Assembly: GCF_009697385.1 (NCBI RefSeq)
Contig: NZ_VUNL01000001.1
Coordinates: forward strand, 62,001-126,000
From: Wylensekiella montiformis
Lineage (GTDB): Bacteria; Bacillota; Negativicutes; Selenomonadales; Selenomonadaceae
Length of the DNA stretch: 64,000 bases
Direction of reading: 5' to 3'
In this document: positions 36,155 to 44,758 of the stretch, one piece after another
Layout: each line of letters starts with the position of its first letter
How positions within the stretch are numbered: position 1 is the stretch's first letter
Program-made: the position numbers and the translations under genes
The notes under the pieces: generated by a model
What the model saw: the letters and a program-made list of their open reading frames with translations, nothing else
Told to the model about the DNA's origin: nothing
The model's database searches: none

Positions 36155-36519
36155 TAGCTTTCCACTCCAATCCTATAGTCGATTACGTTTACAAAAAAAT
36201 TGCGCTCAGCCAGCTCCAACGACTGGGCGCGAACAAAACCGAGGGAACGCATGACAGCATTCACCCGGTCGGTGATGCTGTCCGCTACGCCATCTTTGGT
36301 CAGCACATGAATGCGCACCGTCACCCGACGTTCCAGTTCTTCCCCATCTGCCGAGATAGCAGGGACATCCGAAATAACCGAGTAAACCAATATGGGATAA
36401 CTCCCGGCATCCGGACTGCGACCATGATAGATACATCTGCCACGACAGTCTCGATGAAGCTGACTGGTTAAGCGCCTGTCTGCCATAAGGCCACGATATA
36501 CCGTTTCCGCAATACTCAT
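36154..36519 (-). CDS. Tail completion/terminator protein (DUF3168-like)
   Basis: 121 residues beginning MSIAETVYRGLMADRRL, with SYPILVYSVISDVPAISADGEEL and VTVRIHVLT typical for tail completion proteins of the SPP1 gp17/DUF3168 kind that join tail to head. The start overlaps the preceding gene by four bases. Placed exactly between HK97 gp10-like and major tail genes. Confidence 0.72.
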   Translation of the reverse strand: MSIAETVYRGLMADRRLTSQLHRDCRGRCIYHGRSPDAGSYPILVYSVISDVPAISADGEELERRVTVRIHVLTKDGVADSITDRVNAVMRSLGFVRAQSLELAERNFFVNVIDYRIGVES

Positions 36520-36902
36520 TTAGACCTCCTCACTGCTGCCTTGACCGCTTCCACGATTCTATCCTTCACCGCATCACGCTGGGCATCCATAGCTGGATAC
36601 ATAAAAGGCTTGTTGATGCGCGGGCTGAACTCTACCAGTCTGCCATATTTCAGCCCGTCCTGCGTTTCGGCATCGGCAGTGATTTTATACTCCGCACCGC
36701 CTTTCTTCTTAACAGCCCGGATGGAATCCCGAAGTGCCCCCGGTACTACGCGATGGTCACTGCCCTTATAAACAGGACAGCGGTTCTTGGCTTCCTGCAC
36801 CACCATCTCTGCACCTTCGGCGAGAGCTTTCTTGCCTGCCTCCAATACCCCTTCGCCCATTTCTTCCAAAAGCTTCTGCGTATTGACCCAGCCTTTACTC
36901 AT
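36516..36902 (-). CDS. HK97 gp10-like head-tail joining protein
   Basis: 128 residues from the ATG at 36902, with the family features AGKKALAEGAEMVVQEAKNRCPVYKG, TGALRDSI-type segment PGALRDSIRAVKKKGG and MYPAMDAQRDAV at the end. The family sits at the head-tail interface. The reading frame is open 19 codons further upstream within the previous gene, but the ribosome site and family N-terminus favour 36902. Confidence 0.8.
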   Translation of the reverse strand: MSKGWVNTQKLLEEMGEGVLEAGKKALAEGAEMVVQEAKNRCPVYKGSDHRVVPGALRDSIRAVKKKGGAEYKITADAETQDGLKYGRLVEFSPRINKPFMYPAMDAQRDAVKDRIVEAVKAAVRRSK

Positions 36903-37233
36903 CTTCCACCAGCTCCCTGCATTCCAGAATAAGCCACTGATGCTTGCCGTCCTTGCCATATGGCGGAGCCGTCTGCTGGAGCGTCTTACCTTGCCAGCGG
37001 ATAATATCCGTCACCTTGATGTCTGTTCGATAGCGAATTGCTATGCGGTAGTCCACCTCTTTGACTTCTTCAGCGTAGCCATCGGAGATTTTGGCGGCAT
37101 AAGGCAGAACTTTTGCCCAGACCGTTGCCACTTCTGTCCTGTCATGCTCCACCAGATTGCCCTCTGCATCCTGCTCGGTAACAGGACGCAGAATCGTTAT
37201 CCGCTGCTTAAGTTCGTTCAGAGATACATACAT
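36895..37233 (-). CDS. Phage head closure/head-tail adaptor
   Basis: 112 residues starting MYVSLNELKQRITILRPVTEQD, with EVDYRIAIRYRTDIKVTDIIRWQGKTLQQTAPP, the beta-barrel pattern of SPP1 gp16-like stoppers. The start overlaps the preceding stop by one base. GGGAGGG is 5 bases before the ATG. It plugs the connector after packaging. Confidence 0.8.
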   Translation of the reverse strand: MYVSLNELKQRITILRPVTEQDAEGNLVEHDRTEVATVWAKVLPYAAKISDGYAEEVKEVDYRIAIRYRTDIKVTDIIRWQGKTLQQTAPPYGKDGKHQWLILECRELVEDE

Positions 37234-37508
37234 CAGAAGCCCTCCCGGCGAATCCCCATCAGCAGGGAACGGAGTGTTATGGTAAGTTTTTTATGGTCAG
37301 CATCATCCCGGTGTTCATAAAGATAGCCGACCGTATAGAGCACTGCCGTCTTGGCTATAGCTCCGCAGGCTTTGAATTCGTCCTCATCAAGCCTTGCCAC
37401 ATCCATGCATAAACGCTCTGCCGCCCGCAGGAGTTTGCGGACGATTTTATCTTCGGCATCCGTGTCAATACGGAGATATTCTTTTACTTTGGGCAAGGAA
37501 ACAATCAT
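37233..37508 (-). CDS. Head-tail connector protein (HK97 gp6-like)
   Basis: 91 residues, helical, MIVSLPKVKEYLRIDTDAEDKIVRKLLRAAERLCMD, the pattern of the small DNA-packaging connector that binds the portal ring. GGAGTGATGGCTT precedes the ATG. It follows the capsid gene by 62 bases and overlaps the adaptor. Confidence 0.82.
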   Translation of the reverse strand: MIVSLPKVKEYLRIDTDAEDKIVRKLLRAAERLCMDVARLDEDEFKACGAIAKTAVLYTVGYLYEHRDDADHKKLTITLRSLLMGIRREGF

Positions 37509-37570
37509 AAGCCATCACTCCCATAAAAACAGGGAGACACCATCAAGGCATCTCCCTAAAACAATCCATA

Positions 37571-38761
37571 TCAGCCCTTGCCAGCAGCACCTTTGATTTT
37601 CAGCATCTGCACGGCCTCCGGCAGTACCAACTTGCCGTCCACACGTTCCTTCATAACAAAGGCAATCATGCCGTTTCCGGCAAACAGTTCACGCAGTTCC
37701 TGAATGGAACGGGAGCCACGGTCACCGATGTTGTAGTAGCTGTAATCACCGAACACCAGCGCCGTCTTCCCCGCCTCTGCCGTAGGCATAAAAGGTGTAG
37801 TGTGAATCGGATAGCCCAACAGACGGTCAGGCTCGCCCATCTGATAGGAGGGCTGCCACATATATGCCTGGTTGGCATCCTTCAGCTTACGGATTGCCGC
37901 CAAGGTCTGGTCATTGACGATAAAAGCTGCACTCTTGCGGTACGGACGCTTGAGCTTGTAGACCAGTTCGATAAGGTCATCCGCCGTGATGGATGCACCG
38001 CTGGTGGTGACACCGGTCTGCGCCGTGGTCAAAAGACCAGTGGGCTTGTGGTTGCCATCACCATTGAGGAAGGCATCCTCCTCGGCATTGGCGATAGCCT
38101 TGCCGAACTGCTGAATGATGTAACTCTCCAGATTAAAGGCGCTATCGTACAGAAGTTCCTCCGTAACTTTGATCGCCACATGAAGCTTGTAGGCATCCAT
38201 GATAATCTGGTCGAAGGTGGCATCTCCAAAGCTGAGAGCACCGCCTTCCTCAATCCACGATGCGGCAGGCTTAGTGGCGGCGATGTTGATTTTGCGCTCA
38301 CCGCTGGTAGTGATTTTCGTACCGAGGTTACGCATAATGCACTCCTCGTTCAGCACATCAATCAAGCGGCTGTCGTATTCCTCCGGAACTAAATAACCGC
38401 CATCGGTATCAACACCTTCCTGCAGGACGTTGGATACGTTGCGGAAGTTGCTGCGGATGGCGGCGATCATAGCCTTGCGGTATTCATCTGTTGCCCTGCC
38501 CGTTTTCTCCAGCACCTTGGCGACAGGCTTGTTGACAATCGGCTCGGAAGTAGGCTTGGCAAGTTCTGCATCAATCGCCATCTGACGTTCCATGCGCTCG
38601 ATGTCCTTGCCGAGAGCCACCACATCTGCCTCCATCTTGTCATAGGCGGCAGCATCTTCGGCAGAAAGCTTGCCGTCCTTATCCGTGTGACTGTCCAGAA
38701 AAGCCTTGGCACCTTCCCACAGCTGTGCCCGTTTCTTGCGAAGTTCCATAACATTTGCCAT
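37571..38761 (-). CDS. Major capsid protein (HK97 fold)
   Basis: 396 residues: an N-terminal coiled-coil scaffold (about 1-95), then the HK97 domain starting ATDEYRKAMIAAIRSNFRN, with LVPEEYDSRLIDVLNEECIMRN, DAFLNGDGNHKPTGLL and PSYQMGEPDRLLGYPIH. The scaffold is removed by the adjacent protease in this family. GGAGGAATT precedes the ATG at 38761, five codons inside a longer open frame. Confidence 0.94.
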   Translation of the reverse strand: MANVMELRKKRAQLWEGAKAFLDSHTDKDGKLSAEDAAAYDKMEADVVALGKDIERMERQMAIDAELAKPTSEPIVNKPVAKVLEKTGRATDEYRKAMIAAIRSNFRNVSNVLQEGVDTDGGYLVPEEYDSRLIDVLNEECIMRNLGTKITTSGERKINIAATKPAASWIEEGGALSFGDATFDQIIMDAYKLHVAIKVTEELLYDSAFNLESYIIQQFGKAIANAEEDAFLNGDGNHKPTGLLTTAQTGVTTSGASITADDLIELVYKLKRPYRKSAAFIVNDQTLAAIRKLKDANQAYMWQPSYQMGEPDRLLGYPIHTTPFMPTAEAGKTALVFGDYSYYNIGDRGSRSIQELRELFAGNGMIAFVMKERVDGKLVLPEAVQMLKIKGAAGKG

Positions 38762-38776
38762 AAATAATTCCTCCAA

Positions 38777-39502
38777 TCAGTGAATAAGTAAGTTAAGACG
38801 GCTCCTGAGAGCGTCTGCAGATACACGGTTGTCCGGCACAGTTGCCTTGACGAATTTCAGCGACTGCGCCTTGATTTTATCGATGAGGGAGTTTGTTACT
38901 GCCCGCTGGGAAAACAGCATGGCTTCAACACCCTCAGACTGCTTTTCCTCATCCTCGTTGGCGAACAGAATCTTGTCTGCAAAGCCTAGCTCCACGGCCT
39001 TCTTGGCGTTCATCCAGCTTTCCGCATCCATAAGGTCGGACAGGCTTTGACGGGGCTGACCAGTCTTCAGTTCGTAGGCATTGAGGATGGATTCCTTCAC
39101 CTCGTCCAACATCTGGATTGCCGCCTGCATTTCCTTGGTGTTGCCAATGACTGCCGTACTGGGATTGTGAATCATCAGCATGCCCACAGGGGACATCTCC
39201 ACGGTGGTTCCGGCCATGGCAATCACGGATGCCGCCGATGCCGCCAGACCGTCAATACGGACGGTGACACTGCCTTTGTAGTCCATAAGCATGTTGTAGA
39301 TTTGCGCCGCCGCGAACACATCACCACCTGGGCTGTTAATCCAGACTGTGATATTGCCCTCGCCCTTCATTAGCTCATCTCGGAAGATGGCTGGCGTAAC
39401 TTCATCGCCAAACCATGAATTTTCGGCAATCTGCCCGTTAAGCACAAGGGTGCGTTCCCCTGTATCAGAGTCACGCACCCAGTTCCAAAATTTACGTTTC
39501 AT
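38777..39502 (-). CDS. ClpP-like head maturation protease
   Basis: 241 residues: VWINSPGGDVFAAAQIYN, catalytic Ser92 in GLAASAASVIAMAG and His112 in MLMIHNPS, as in the S14-type prohead proteases. It cleaves the capsid scaffold. GGAGGAGG lies before the ATG at 39502. The C-terminal 50 residues beyond the protease domain are variable. Located directly before the capsid gene and after an inserted plus-strand gene. Confidence 0.92.
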   Translation of the reverse strand: MKRKFWNWVRDSDTGERTLVLNGQIAENSWFGDEVTPAIFRDELMKGEGNITVWINSPGGDVFAAAQIYNMLMDYKGSVTVRIDGLAASAASVIAMAGTTVEMSPVGMLMIHNPSTAVIGNTKEMQAAIQMLDEVKESILNAYELKTGQPRQSLSDLMDAESWMNAKKAVELGFADKILFANEDEEKQSEGVEAMLFSQRAVTNSLIDKIKAQSLKFVKATVPDNRVSADALRSRLNLLIH

Positions 39503-39604
39503 TTTTAAAGCCTCCTCCTGCATTTTTGCAGGACATTTTATTATTAACCTAGAATTTATCCCCCGATTCCAAATCGTCTATATATACGAAGGAGGAGAAT
39601 ACCT

Positions 39605-40147
39605 ATGCGAAAAATGCTAAAAGCATGGCTCTTTACCATGCTTCTGCTACTCCCATGTATGTTAGCCAGTGCCGGAAGTTTGTACCCCGATACACTCGAC
39701 AACGGCAATTATGTCTGTGTCGATGGTGGTATGGGCGTTGGCACTTATGCTGACAGGTCATCCGTTGTTGTTCAAAACTATAACCCTCCCAACTATCAAA
39801 TTGCCATAAATATCATTCGGGTTCAATTTTCCGATGATTACTGGAGCAAGCATGAAACCTATGTAGGTGGCCCATATAAGGTCATTGGCAACTTCACTGC
39901 CTACTTCCGCTATAATTGGGATCGGAAATCTGTGGCATATCTCCGCCAAAATGGCTGGATGGATTGGAACATTCATCATGATTACAGCCATGCTGAAGGT
40001 AACCCCTTCGTTCCTCATGCTGCTGAAGTTGCTTTTGTGTCCGCTTATAAAATGCGATTCTTCAATGACACCATGGGTTATAGCCCGGTATTAAAAGAAT
40101 ATCGTCGTGTCATCGATGAAAGCTTTTATTGGACTTTGGGCATATAA
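39605..40147 (+). CDS. Secreted protein of unknown function, plus-strand moron
   Basis: 180 residues with a clear Sec signal peptide (MRKMLKAWLFTMLLLLPCMLASAGS, cleavage about residue 23). The mature part is rich in Tyr, Trp and Asn, with a single free Cys (YVCVDGG), and appears to be small, soluble and beta-rich. It is encoded against the late operon between protease and portal genes, with its own AAGGAGGAG ribosome site and its own terminator, the layout of a phage moron expressed in the lysogen. An exported protein here could affect envelope or superinfection, but I cannot assign one. Confidence 0.7.
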   Translation: MRKMLKAWLFTMLLLLPCMLASAGSLYPDTLDNGNYVCVDGGMGVGTYADRSSVVVQNYNPPNYQIAINIIRVQFSDDYWSKHETYVGGPYKVIGNFTAYFRYNWDRKSVAYLRQNGWMDWNIHHDYSHAEGNPFVPHAAEVAFVSAYKMRFFNDTMGYSPVLKEYRRVIDESFYWTLGI

Positions 40148-40149
40148 TT

Positions 40150-41409
40150 TTAAGGCGCCGATTTATTCTCGGTGCCTTTTTTATTTCCAAACAGTCCTGC
40201 ATCACAGAGCTTACATAGATTGCCGTTAATCAAGTAGAGATTGCCACCTTCCTCTTCCGGGATAGGATTCATATTCTCCATCTCGCGGATATCGTTGGCT
40301 GAGAGCCAACCATTCTGTCTGCCCACCGCATAGCCAGCCATACGACTTTGATAGTCACCACGAAGCAAACCATCCACATTGAACTTGATGAAATACCTTT
40401 TCTGCTCAGTAGAATTGAGCAGAGCTTTCTGCAAGGACTGTTCCCAGCGCACTACCCACGGATTCAGCGTGTATTTTACGAACTCCAAAGACTGCTGCTC
40501 AATGTTATTGAAGGAACTTTTTTCAAGGTCGCCAATCATATGCGGTGGCACACGGTAGAGCCGCGCTATCTCGTCAATCTGGAACTTGCGAGTTTCGAGG
40601 AACTGCGCCTCTTCCGGCGGGATGGAAATCTGCTGATAGTCCACGCCCTCCTCCAACACTACTACCTTACCCGTATTGGCTGTACCGCCATAGACGGCTT
40701 GCCAGCTTTCGCGCAACTTTGATGGATTTTTGAGAACTCCGGGATGCTTCAACACACCCCCTGGTCTTGCACCATTGGCGAAGAAGGACGAGCCGTACTC
40801 CTCACAGGCCAAGGTCATACCCACAGCGTTACGCGCCATGGCAATAGGCGAATAGCCAACAAGTCCATCAAAGCCCAGCCCCGGAATATGCAGGACATCC
40901 TGCCGCCGCAATTTAATCTGACTGCCACCTTTGATTTTAGGATTACTGTCGCTCATGGACATGTAGGTGTAGACAATCTCACCATGCTCATCCCGGTCAA
41001 CGCTCATGCGGTCAGGCAGTAGCGGATACAGCCCCACCACTCGTCCCATGCCATCTCGGATTATCTGCGAGTAGGAATTTCCCCACAAAAGCAGGTGAAT
41101 CATGGCCGTCTCACGAAATATAAAAGAAGTCATTTCAGGATTGGGCGAATCATGGAGCAGGAAGTACAACGGATGCTGTGGCACACGTTCCTTTCCCTGC
41201 CCTTTGTATTCATAGACATGAAGTGGCAGGCTGGCGATGGATTCAGCCAAAATGCGGACACAAGCATAAACTGCCGTGGTCTGCATAGCTGTGAATTCGT
41301 TGACATTCTTGCCGCTGGCGGACTTCCCAAAAACAAAAGGCCAGCCGCTCCAATGATACATGTTGGTGGGCTTGTCCCTTGAACGGAAAAGTTTTGTGAA
41401 GAAATTCAT
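40150..41409 (-). CDS. Portal protein
   Basis: 419 residues of the HK97-type portal family: FTAMQTTAVYACVRILAESIASLPLHVYE near the N-terminus, LLLWGNSYSQIIRD, ARNAVGMTLACEEYGSSFFANGARPGG and RFKIDEIARLYRVPPHMIGDLEKSSFNNIEQQ-type segments. It forms the dodecameric DNA channel. AAGGAG precedes the ATG at 41409; 57 upstream in-frame codons belong to an unrelated inserted stretch. Its last codons double as the terminator of the plus-strand gene at 39605. Confidence 0.93.
   Translation of the reverse strand: MNFFTKLFRSRDKPTNMYHWSGWPFVFGKSASGKNVNEFTAMQTTAVYACVRILAESIASLPLHVYEYKGQGKERVPQHPLYFLLHDSPNPEMTSFIFRETAMIHLLLWGNSYSQIIRDGMGRVVGLYPLLPDRMSVDRDEHGEIVYTYMSMSDSNPKIKGGSQIKLRRQDVLHIPGLGFDGLVGYSPIAMARNAVGMTLACEEYGSSFFANGARPGGVLKHPGVLKNPSKLRESWQAVYGGTANTGKVVVLEEGVDYQQISIPPEEAQFLETRKFQIDEIARLYRVPPHMIGDLEKSSFNNIEQQSLEFVKYTLNPWVVRWEQSLQKALLNSTEQKRYFIKFNVDGLLRGDYQSRMAGYAVGRQNGWLSANDIREMENMNPIPEEEGGNLYLINGNLCKLCDAGLFGNKKGTENKSAP
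40153..40182 (+). terminator. Terminator of the plus-strand secreted-protein gene
   Basis: AGGCGCCGA/TCGGTGCCT stem (one G-T pair) with a seven-base loop, then TTTTTT. It lies in the last codons of the portal gene on the other strand. Confidence 0.85.
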
Positions 41410-41445
41410 AGGTATCACGCTCCTTATAAAACACATGGAGGAAAT

Positions 41446-41514
41446 ATGGAAATAAAGACAATTGACTTTGATTTTACGGTTTATAAAACTGCTGATGCGG
41501 TTGCTCCTGGATGA
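41446..41514 (+). pseudogene. Possible 5' remnant of an ACT-domain gene
   Basis: A 22-codon frame with GGAGG 4-5 bases before the ATG reads MEIKTIDFDFTVYKTADAV, then PG and a stop. This resembles the first strand of the small ACT-domain proteins common in Firmicutes (typically MELK..D.D.SVCKV.D), cut off where the real gene continues. No continuation of that domain is found in any frame downstream. It lies between the portal start and the plus-strand 41570 gene, so it may be a scar of the insertion that brought that gene. Confidence 0.4.
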
Positions 41515-41569
41515 GTATGAGGAAATTCTACGAATATGAATATGGAATTTATAGCGTGAGGAAAGCAAG

Positions 41570-42367
41570 ATGGAGGCCATTGAACAAATGACAAAATATG
41601 AAATTATATCAACAGTTATTTCAACAACTGCACTTGCATTGTCAATACTAATCCCTCTATTACAGTGGATATGGAGAAAATGGATAATAACTGAAAAAGT
41701 AAAGTATTATTCGACAAGTCAAGCTAATCTTTTTTTCAATCAAAGTGGGGCTTATATGCGAATATATGGTATAGTTGAATCCGAAAGAAAATCAACAACT
41801 ATAAAAAAATTAAAAATAATAGTCACGCGTAAACGAGATGATCAAAAATTAAATCTTACATGGTCATACCTTATATCCCCTGTTAGTCAAAACATGTTAG
41901 GAAACTATATTCAAACATTAGAAGTAGCACATCCATTTCGTGTTGAAGCGGATAGTATTGCTTGTGCATTCGTAGAATATAGTGATTTCTCTGATTCATC
42001 TGGCATAAAAATTCGGAGCCTATGTGCAAATCTAGCGAGTGAAATACAAGAAATCACCCCAGATTCAAATTATGATCAAGCAATAAAACGATTTTCTAAC
42101 TCCTCTAACTATCTAGGTGCTAAAAGTCAAATAGCAAACGACTTTTTTTGGGAAGCCGGGAAATATGCAGTTGATATTGTTGTGGAATATGGAAAACGAG
42201 GTACAAAATCATTTCCTTACGAATTTTCTATATCAGAAAAGGATTATTTTGATTTACAAAAAAATATTGATGAAATATTGATAGCTCAATTAAAATCACA
42301 TTACGGAATAAGACCTAATTTTCATTCTCCTATGATAGAAATTTCTGAGAGAAAAATAGACATCTAA
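41570..42367 (+). CDS. Membrane-anchored protein of unknown function, AT-rich cargo gene
   Basis: 265 residues. A hydrophobic segment near residues 14-36 (TVISTTALALSILIPLLQWIW) is followed by a cytoplasmic-type soluble domain rich in Lys, Ser and Asn with mixed strand-helix content. No enzymatic motif. The gene is visibly more AT-rich than its neighbours and runs against the late operon between portal and large terminase, suggesting recent acquisition as lysogen-expressed cargo. One N-terminal helix with a soluble body is common in phage exclusion proteins, but nothing in the sequence proves this. GAGGAAAGC precedes the ATG. Confidence 0.65.
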   Translation: MEAIEQMTKYEIISTVISTTALALSILIPLLQWIWRKWIITEKVKYYSTSQANLFFNQSGAYMRIYGIVESERKSTTIKKLKIIVTRKRDDQKLNLTWSYLISPVSQNMLGNYIQTLEVAHPFRVEADSIACAFVEYSDFSDSSGIKIRSLCANLASEIQEITPDSNYDQAIKRFSNSSNYLGAKSQIANDFFWEAGKYAVDIVVEYGKRGTKSFPYEFSISEKDYFDLQKNIDEILIAQLKSHYGIRPNFHSPMIEISERKIDI

Positions 42368-42571
42368 TAACTTAATCTCCCCACACCTAAAAACAATGTA
42401 ATTTCATGAAAGTTGTATAGTTAGGAGTCGGTTGAAAATTTCTATATCTAAGATATACCATTTTCTAATAGCCATATTAGTTTTGTATGGAATTTGAGTG
42501 AAAAACGCACTTCAATGACTCAGTCAATCACTCCATCAATCGTCTCCTTGGATTTGTCTTTGTCAACATTT

Positions 42572-42600
42572 TGATAAAGCACCGCCCTTTCGAGCGGTGC
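42572..42600 (-). terminator. Terminator of the 42619 gene
   Basis: GCACCGC/GCGGTGC stem with an eight-base loop, followed by TTTATC on the minus strand, 18 bases beyond the stop. The stretch 42368-42571 is AT-rich without coding signal. Confidence 0.75.
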
Positions 42601-42618
42601 CCCATGTTCGTTTTCGGC

Positions 42619-42945
42619 TTAGAAGGTTTCGATGTAGGAAAGGTTCATCTTCTCAATGTCGGCTACCATCTTGGTGCCCCTTGCAATCTCCTCGGCGGTT
42701 TTCTGAAGTTCCTCCGCCCCCCTGCGATCGCCCATCCGGCAAATGCACCCGGTGACCTTGAGGTTTATCGCCACCCTGTGGTCTTCCCATCTGGTGTTGT
42801 CGTAATCGGTTTCCTTAAACAGTTCAATGCGGATGTTGCTTTCGCTGGTCTGTTCGCTCGCCCAGGCCGGCCCCATGTCCCTCATTTTGAATCCGTACTC
42901 GTTGCCCTTGCTCTCGATAATCTCGGCGATTTCCTGTTTGGTCAT
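42619..42945 (-). CDS. Small cargo-module protein, unknown function
   Basis: 108 residues (MTKQEIAEIIESKGNEYGFKMRDMG...), with Trp/His-containing middle (TRWEDHRVAINLKVTGCICRMGDR) and a helical end. No family recognised. GGAGG is 8 bases before the ATG. It has its own transcription unit: a 40-bp leader element and TGTGTATACA palindrome upstream, a terminator downstream. These same elements precede the amidoligase and virulence-like genes, so it belongs to that regulon. Confidence 0.65.
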   Translation of the reverse strand: MTKQEIAEIIESKGNEYGFKMRDMGPAWASEQTSESNIRIELFKETDYDNTRWEDHRVAINLKVTGCICRMGDRRGAEELQKTAEEIARGTKMVADIEKMNLSYIETF

Positions 42946-42984
42946 TTTGTTTTCCTCCTTTTCGGTCGTCTATGTTTTCCCTTT

Positions 42985-43024
42985 CGGTATGTGTATATTC
43001 GCTCTTTATGGAGAAAATAGCAAG
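42985..43024 (-). promoter_or_regulatory. 40-bp leader element, copy 1
   Basis: On the minus strand it opens CTTGCTAT, has AGAGCGAA at positions 20-27, then TATACACATACCG. Aligned without gaps to copies at 45021, 46643 and 47708; it ends 39 bases before the start of the 42945 gene. Likely promoter region. Confidence 0.6.
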
Positions 43025-43042
43025 TCATAATTCGCATTTATC

Positions 43043-43052
43043 TGTGTATACA
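43043..43052. promoter_or_regulatory. TGTGTATACA palindrome upstream of leader copy 1
   Basis: Contains the perfect 8-bp palindrome TGTATACA, 18 bases upstream of the 40-bp element. Same distance as in copy 2. Candidate operator or activator site. It also lies at the 3' side of the large terminase gene. Confidence 0.5.
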
Positions 43053-43057
43053 ATCGC

Positions 43058-44659
43058 CTAAAAAACTATCAATCCACGGCTGTCATACACGCTTTCCCCA
43101 GCATCATTTCCGCAACGAATAGCACGGTCAAGAGCCATGATGAGGGCAATCGCCCCGTCAATCTTCTCCGTGCTTTTTGCTTTGTCTGCCTTGATGTTTC
43201 CGGCAGGGTCGGTACGGATGAAGATGTTGTCCATGTTCCACCGCAGGACGGGATGCCCACCGTGGGCGATTTTCTGCTCCAAGACCAGCTTCATCAATTC
43301 CTTGGTGGGAGGACTCATGCTGGCGAAACCTTGACCGAAGGGGACAACGGTGAAACCCATTCCTTCGAGGTTCTGCACCATCTGCACCGCTCCCCAGCGG
43401 TCGAAAGCAATCTCCCGGATATTGAACCGCTCGCCAAGCCGCTCGATGAATTTTTCAATGTAACCATAATGCACCACATTGCCTTCGGTAGTTTCCAGCT
43501 TGCCCTGCCGCTGCCAGACATCATAGGGAACATGGTCACGGCGCACACGCAAATCCACATTGTCCTCGGGAATCCAAAAATACGGCAGCACTGCATATTT
43601 ATCGCTCTCGTCCATTGGCGGGAACACCAGCACAAAAGCCGTTATGTCTGTGGTACTGGAAAGGTCTAGACCACCATAGCAGACACGTCCTTCCAGTTCA
43701 TCTTCCGAAACCTGAAAAGCGCAGGCATCCCATTTATGCATCGGCATCCAGCGGATGGACTGCTTTACCCATTGGTTAAGGCGCAACTGCCGGAAGGAGT
43801 TCTCCTCGCCCGGATTCTGCTTGGCTGAATCACAGGCAGCTTGCACCTTGTCTATGCCAACGGTAATGCCCAGGGAGGGATTGGCTTTTTTCCAAACCGC
43901 TGGACTTGTCCAGTCTTCATCCTCTCTGGCTCCATAAATAACCGGGTAGAAGGTATGGTCAATTTTGCGACCTTCAAGAATATCCACGGCCTTCTGATGC
44001 GTTTCATAGCAGATGGACTGCGTATCCGTTCCCGCCGTAGTGATCAGAAAATACAGCGGCTGCATTCGGGCATCGCCGGAACCTTTGGTCATGACATCGA
44101 AAAGTTTTCTGTTGGGCTGGGTATGCAGTTCATCAAATACCACACCGTGTATATTGAAGCCGTGCTTAGAGTAAGCCTCCGCCGACAGCACTTGGTAGAA
44201 ACTGTTGGTGGGTTGGAAAACCATCCGTTTCTGAGAGGCAAGGATTTTCACCCGCTTGTTAAGTGCTGGGCACATCCGCACCATGTCAGCAGCCACATCG
44301 AAAACGATGCCCGCCTGTTGGCGGTCAGCCGCGCAACCATAAACTTCTGCCCGTTCCTCCCCATCACCACAACAAAGCAAAAGCGCCACAGCCGCCGCCA
44401 GTTCGCTCTTGCCTTGCTTCTTGGGGATTTCCACGTAGGCTGTATTGAACTGGCGATAGCCGTTTTTCTTGAGAATACCAAAAAGGTCACGAATGATTCG
44501 TTCCTGCCAGTCAATCAGCTCAAATGGCTTTCCCGCCCATGTCCCCTTGGTGTGGCATAAGCTCTCAATGAAGGCCACGGCAAAGTCCGCAGCCCCCTTG
44601 TCGTAATGGGAATCCTCTGCCATAAATTCAGTCGGCTTGTAGCCAGTAAGTTTTCGCAA
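43058..44659 (-). CDS. Terminase large subunit
   Basis: 533 residues: ATPase motor with Walker A VEIPKKQGKSE (about 76-86) and Walker B VVFDELHT (Asp-Glu near 176-177), followed by the C-terminal nuclease with acidic residues in GGLDLSSTTDITAF and the FDRWGAVQM/DGAIALIMALDRA segments. It pumps DNA into the prohead and cuts it. Translation begins at a TTG (44659) with GGGGGTGA upstream, giving M-RKLTGYKPTEF. The cargo block separates it from the small terminase by 7 kb. Confidence 0.94.
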   Translation of the reverse strand: MRKLTGYKPTEFMAEDSHYDKGAADFAVAFIESLCHTKGTWAGKPFELIDWQERIIRDLFGILKKNGYRQFNTAYVEIPKKQGKSELAAAVALLLCCGDGEERAEVYGCAADRQQAGIVFDVAADMVRMCPALNKRVKILASQKRMVFQPTNSFYQVLSAEAYSKHGFNIHGVVFDELHTQPNRKLFDVMTKGSGDARMQPLYFLITTAGTDTQSICYETHQKAVDILEGRKIDHTFYPVIYGAREDEDWTSPAVWKKANPSLGITVGIDKVQAACDSAKQNPGEENSFRQLRLNQWVKQSIRWMPMHKWDACAFQVSEDELEGRVCYGGLDLSSTTDITAFVLVFPPMDESDKYAVLPYFWIPEDNVDLRVRRDHVPYDVWQRQGKLETTEGNVVHYGYIEKFIERLGERFNIREIAFDRWGAVQMVQNLEGMGFTVVPFGQGFASMSPPTKELMKLVLEQKIAHGGHPVLRWNMDNIFIRTDPAGNIKADKAKSTEKIDGAIALIMALDRAIRCGNDAGESVYDSRGLIVF

Positions 44660-44758
44660 TCAATCACCCCCAACAAAAAAGAGCCGCCATCAGCGACTCT
44701 CAAAATCTATTTTACACGAGGAACAGCCCCGAAGGGCTGTCCCCGGCTGTTGCCAATC

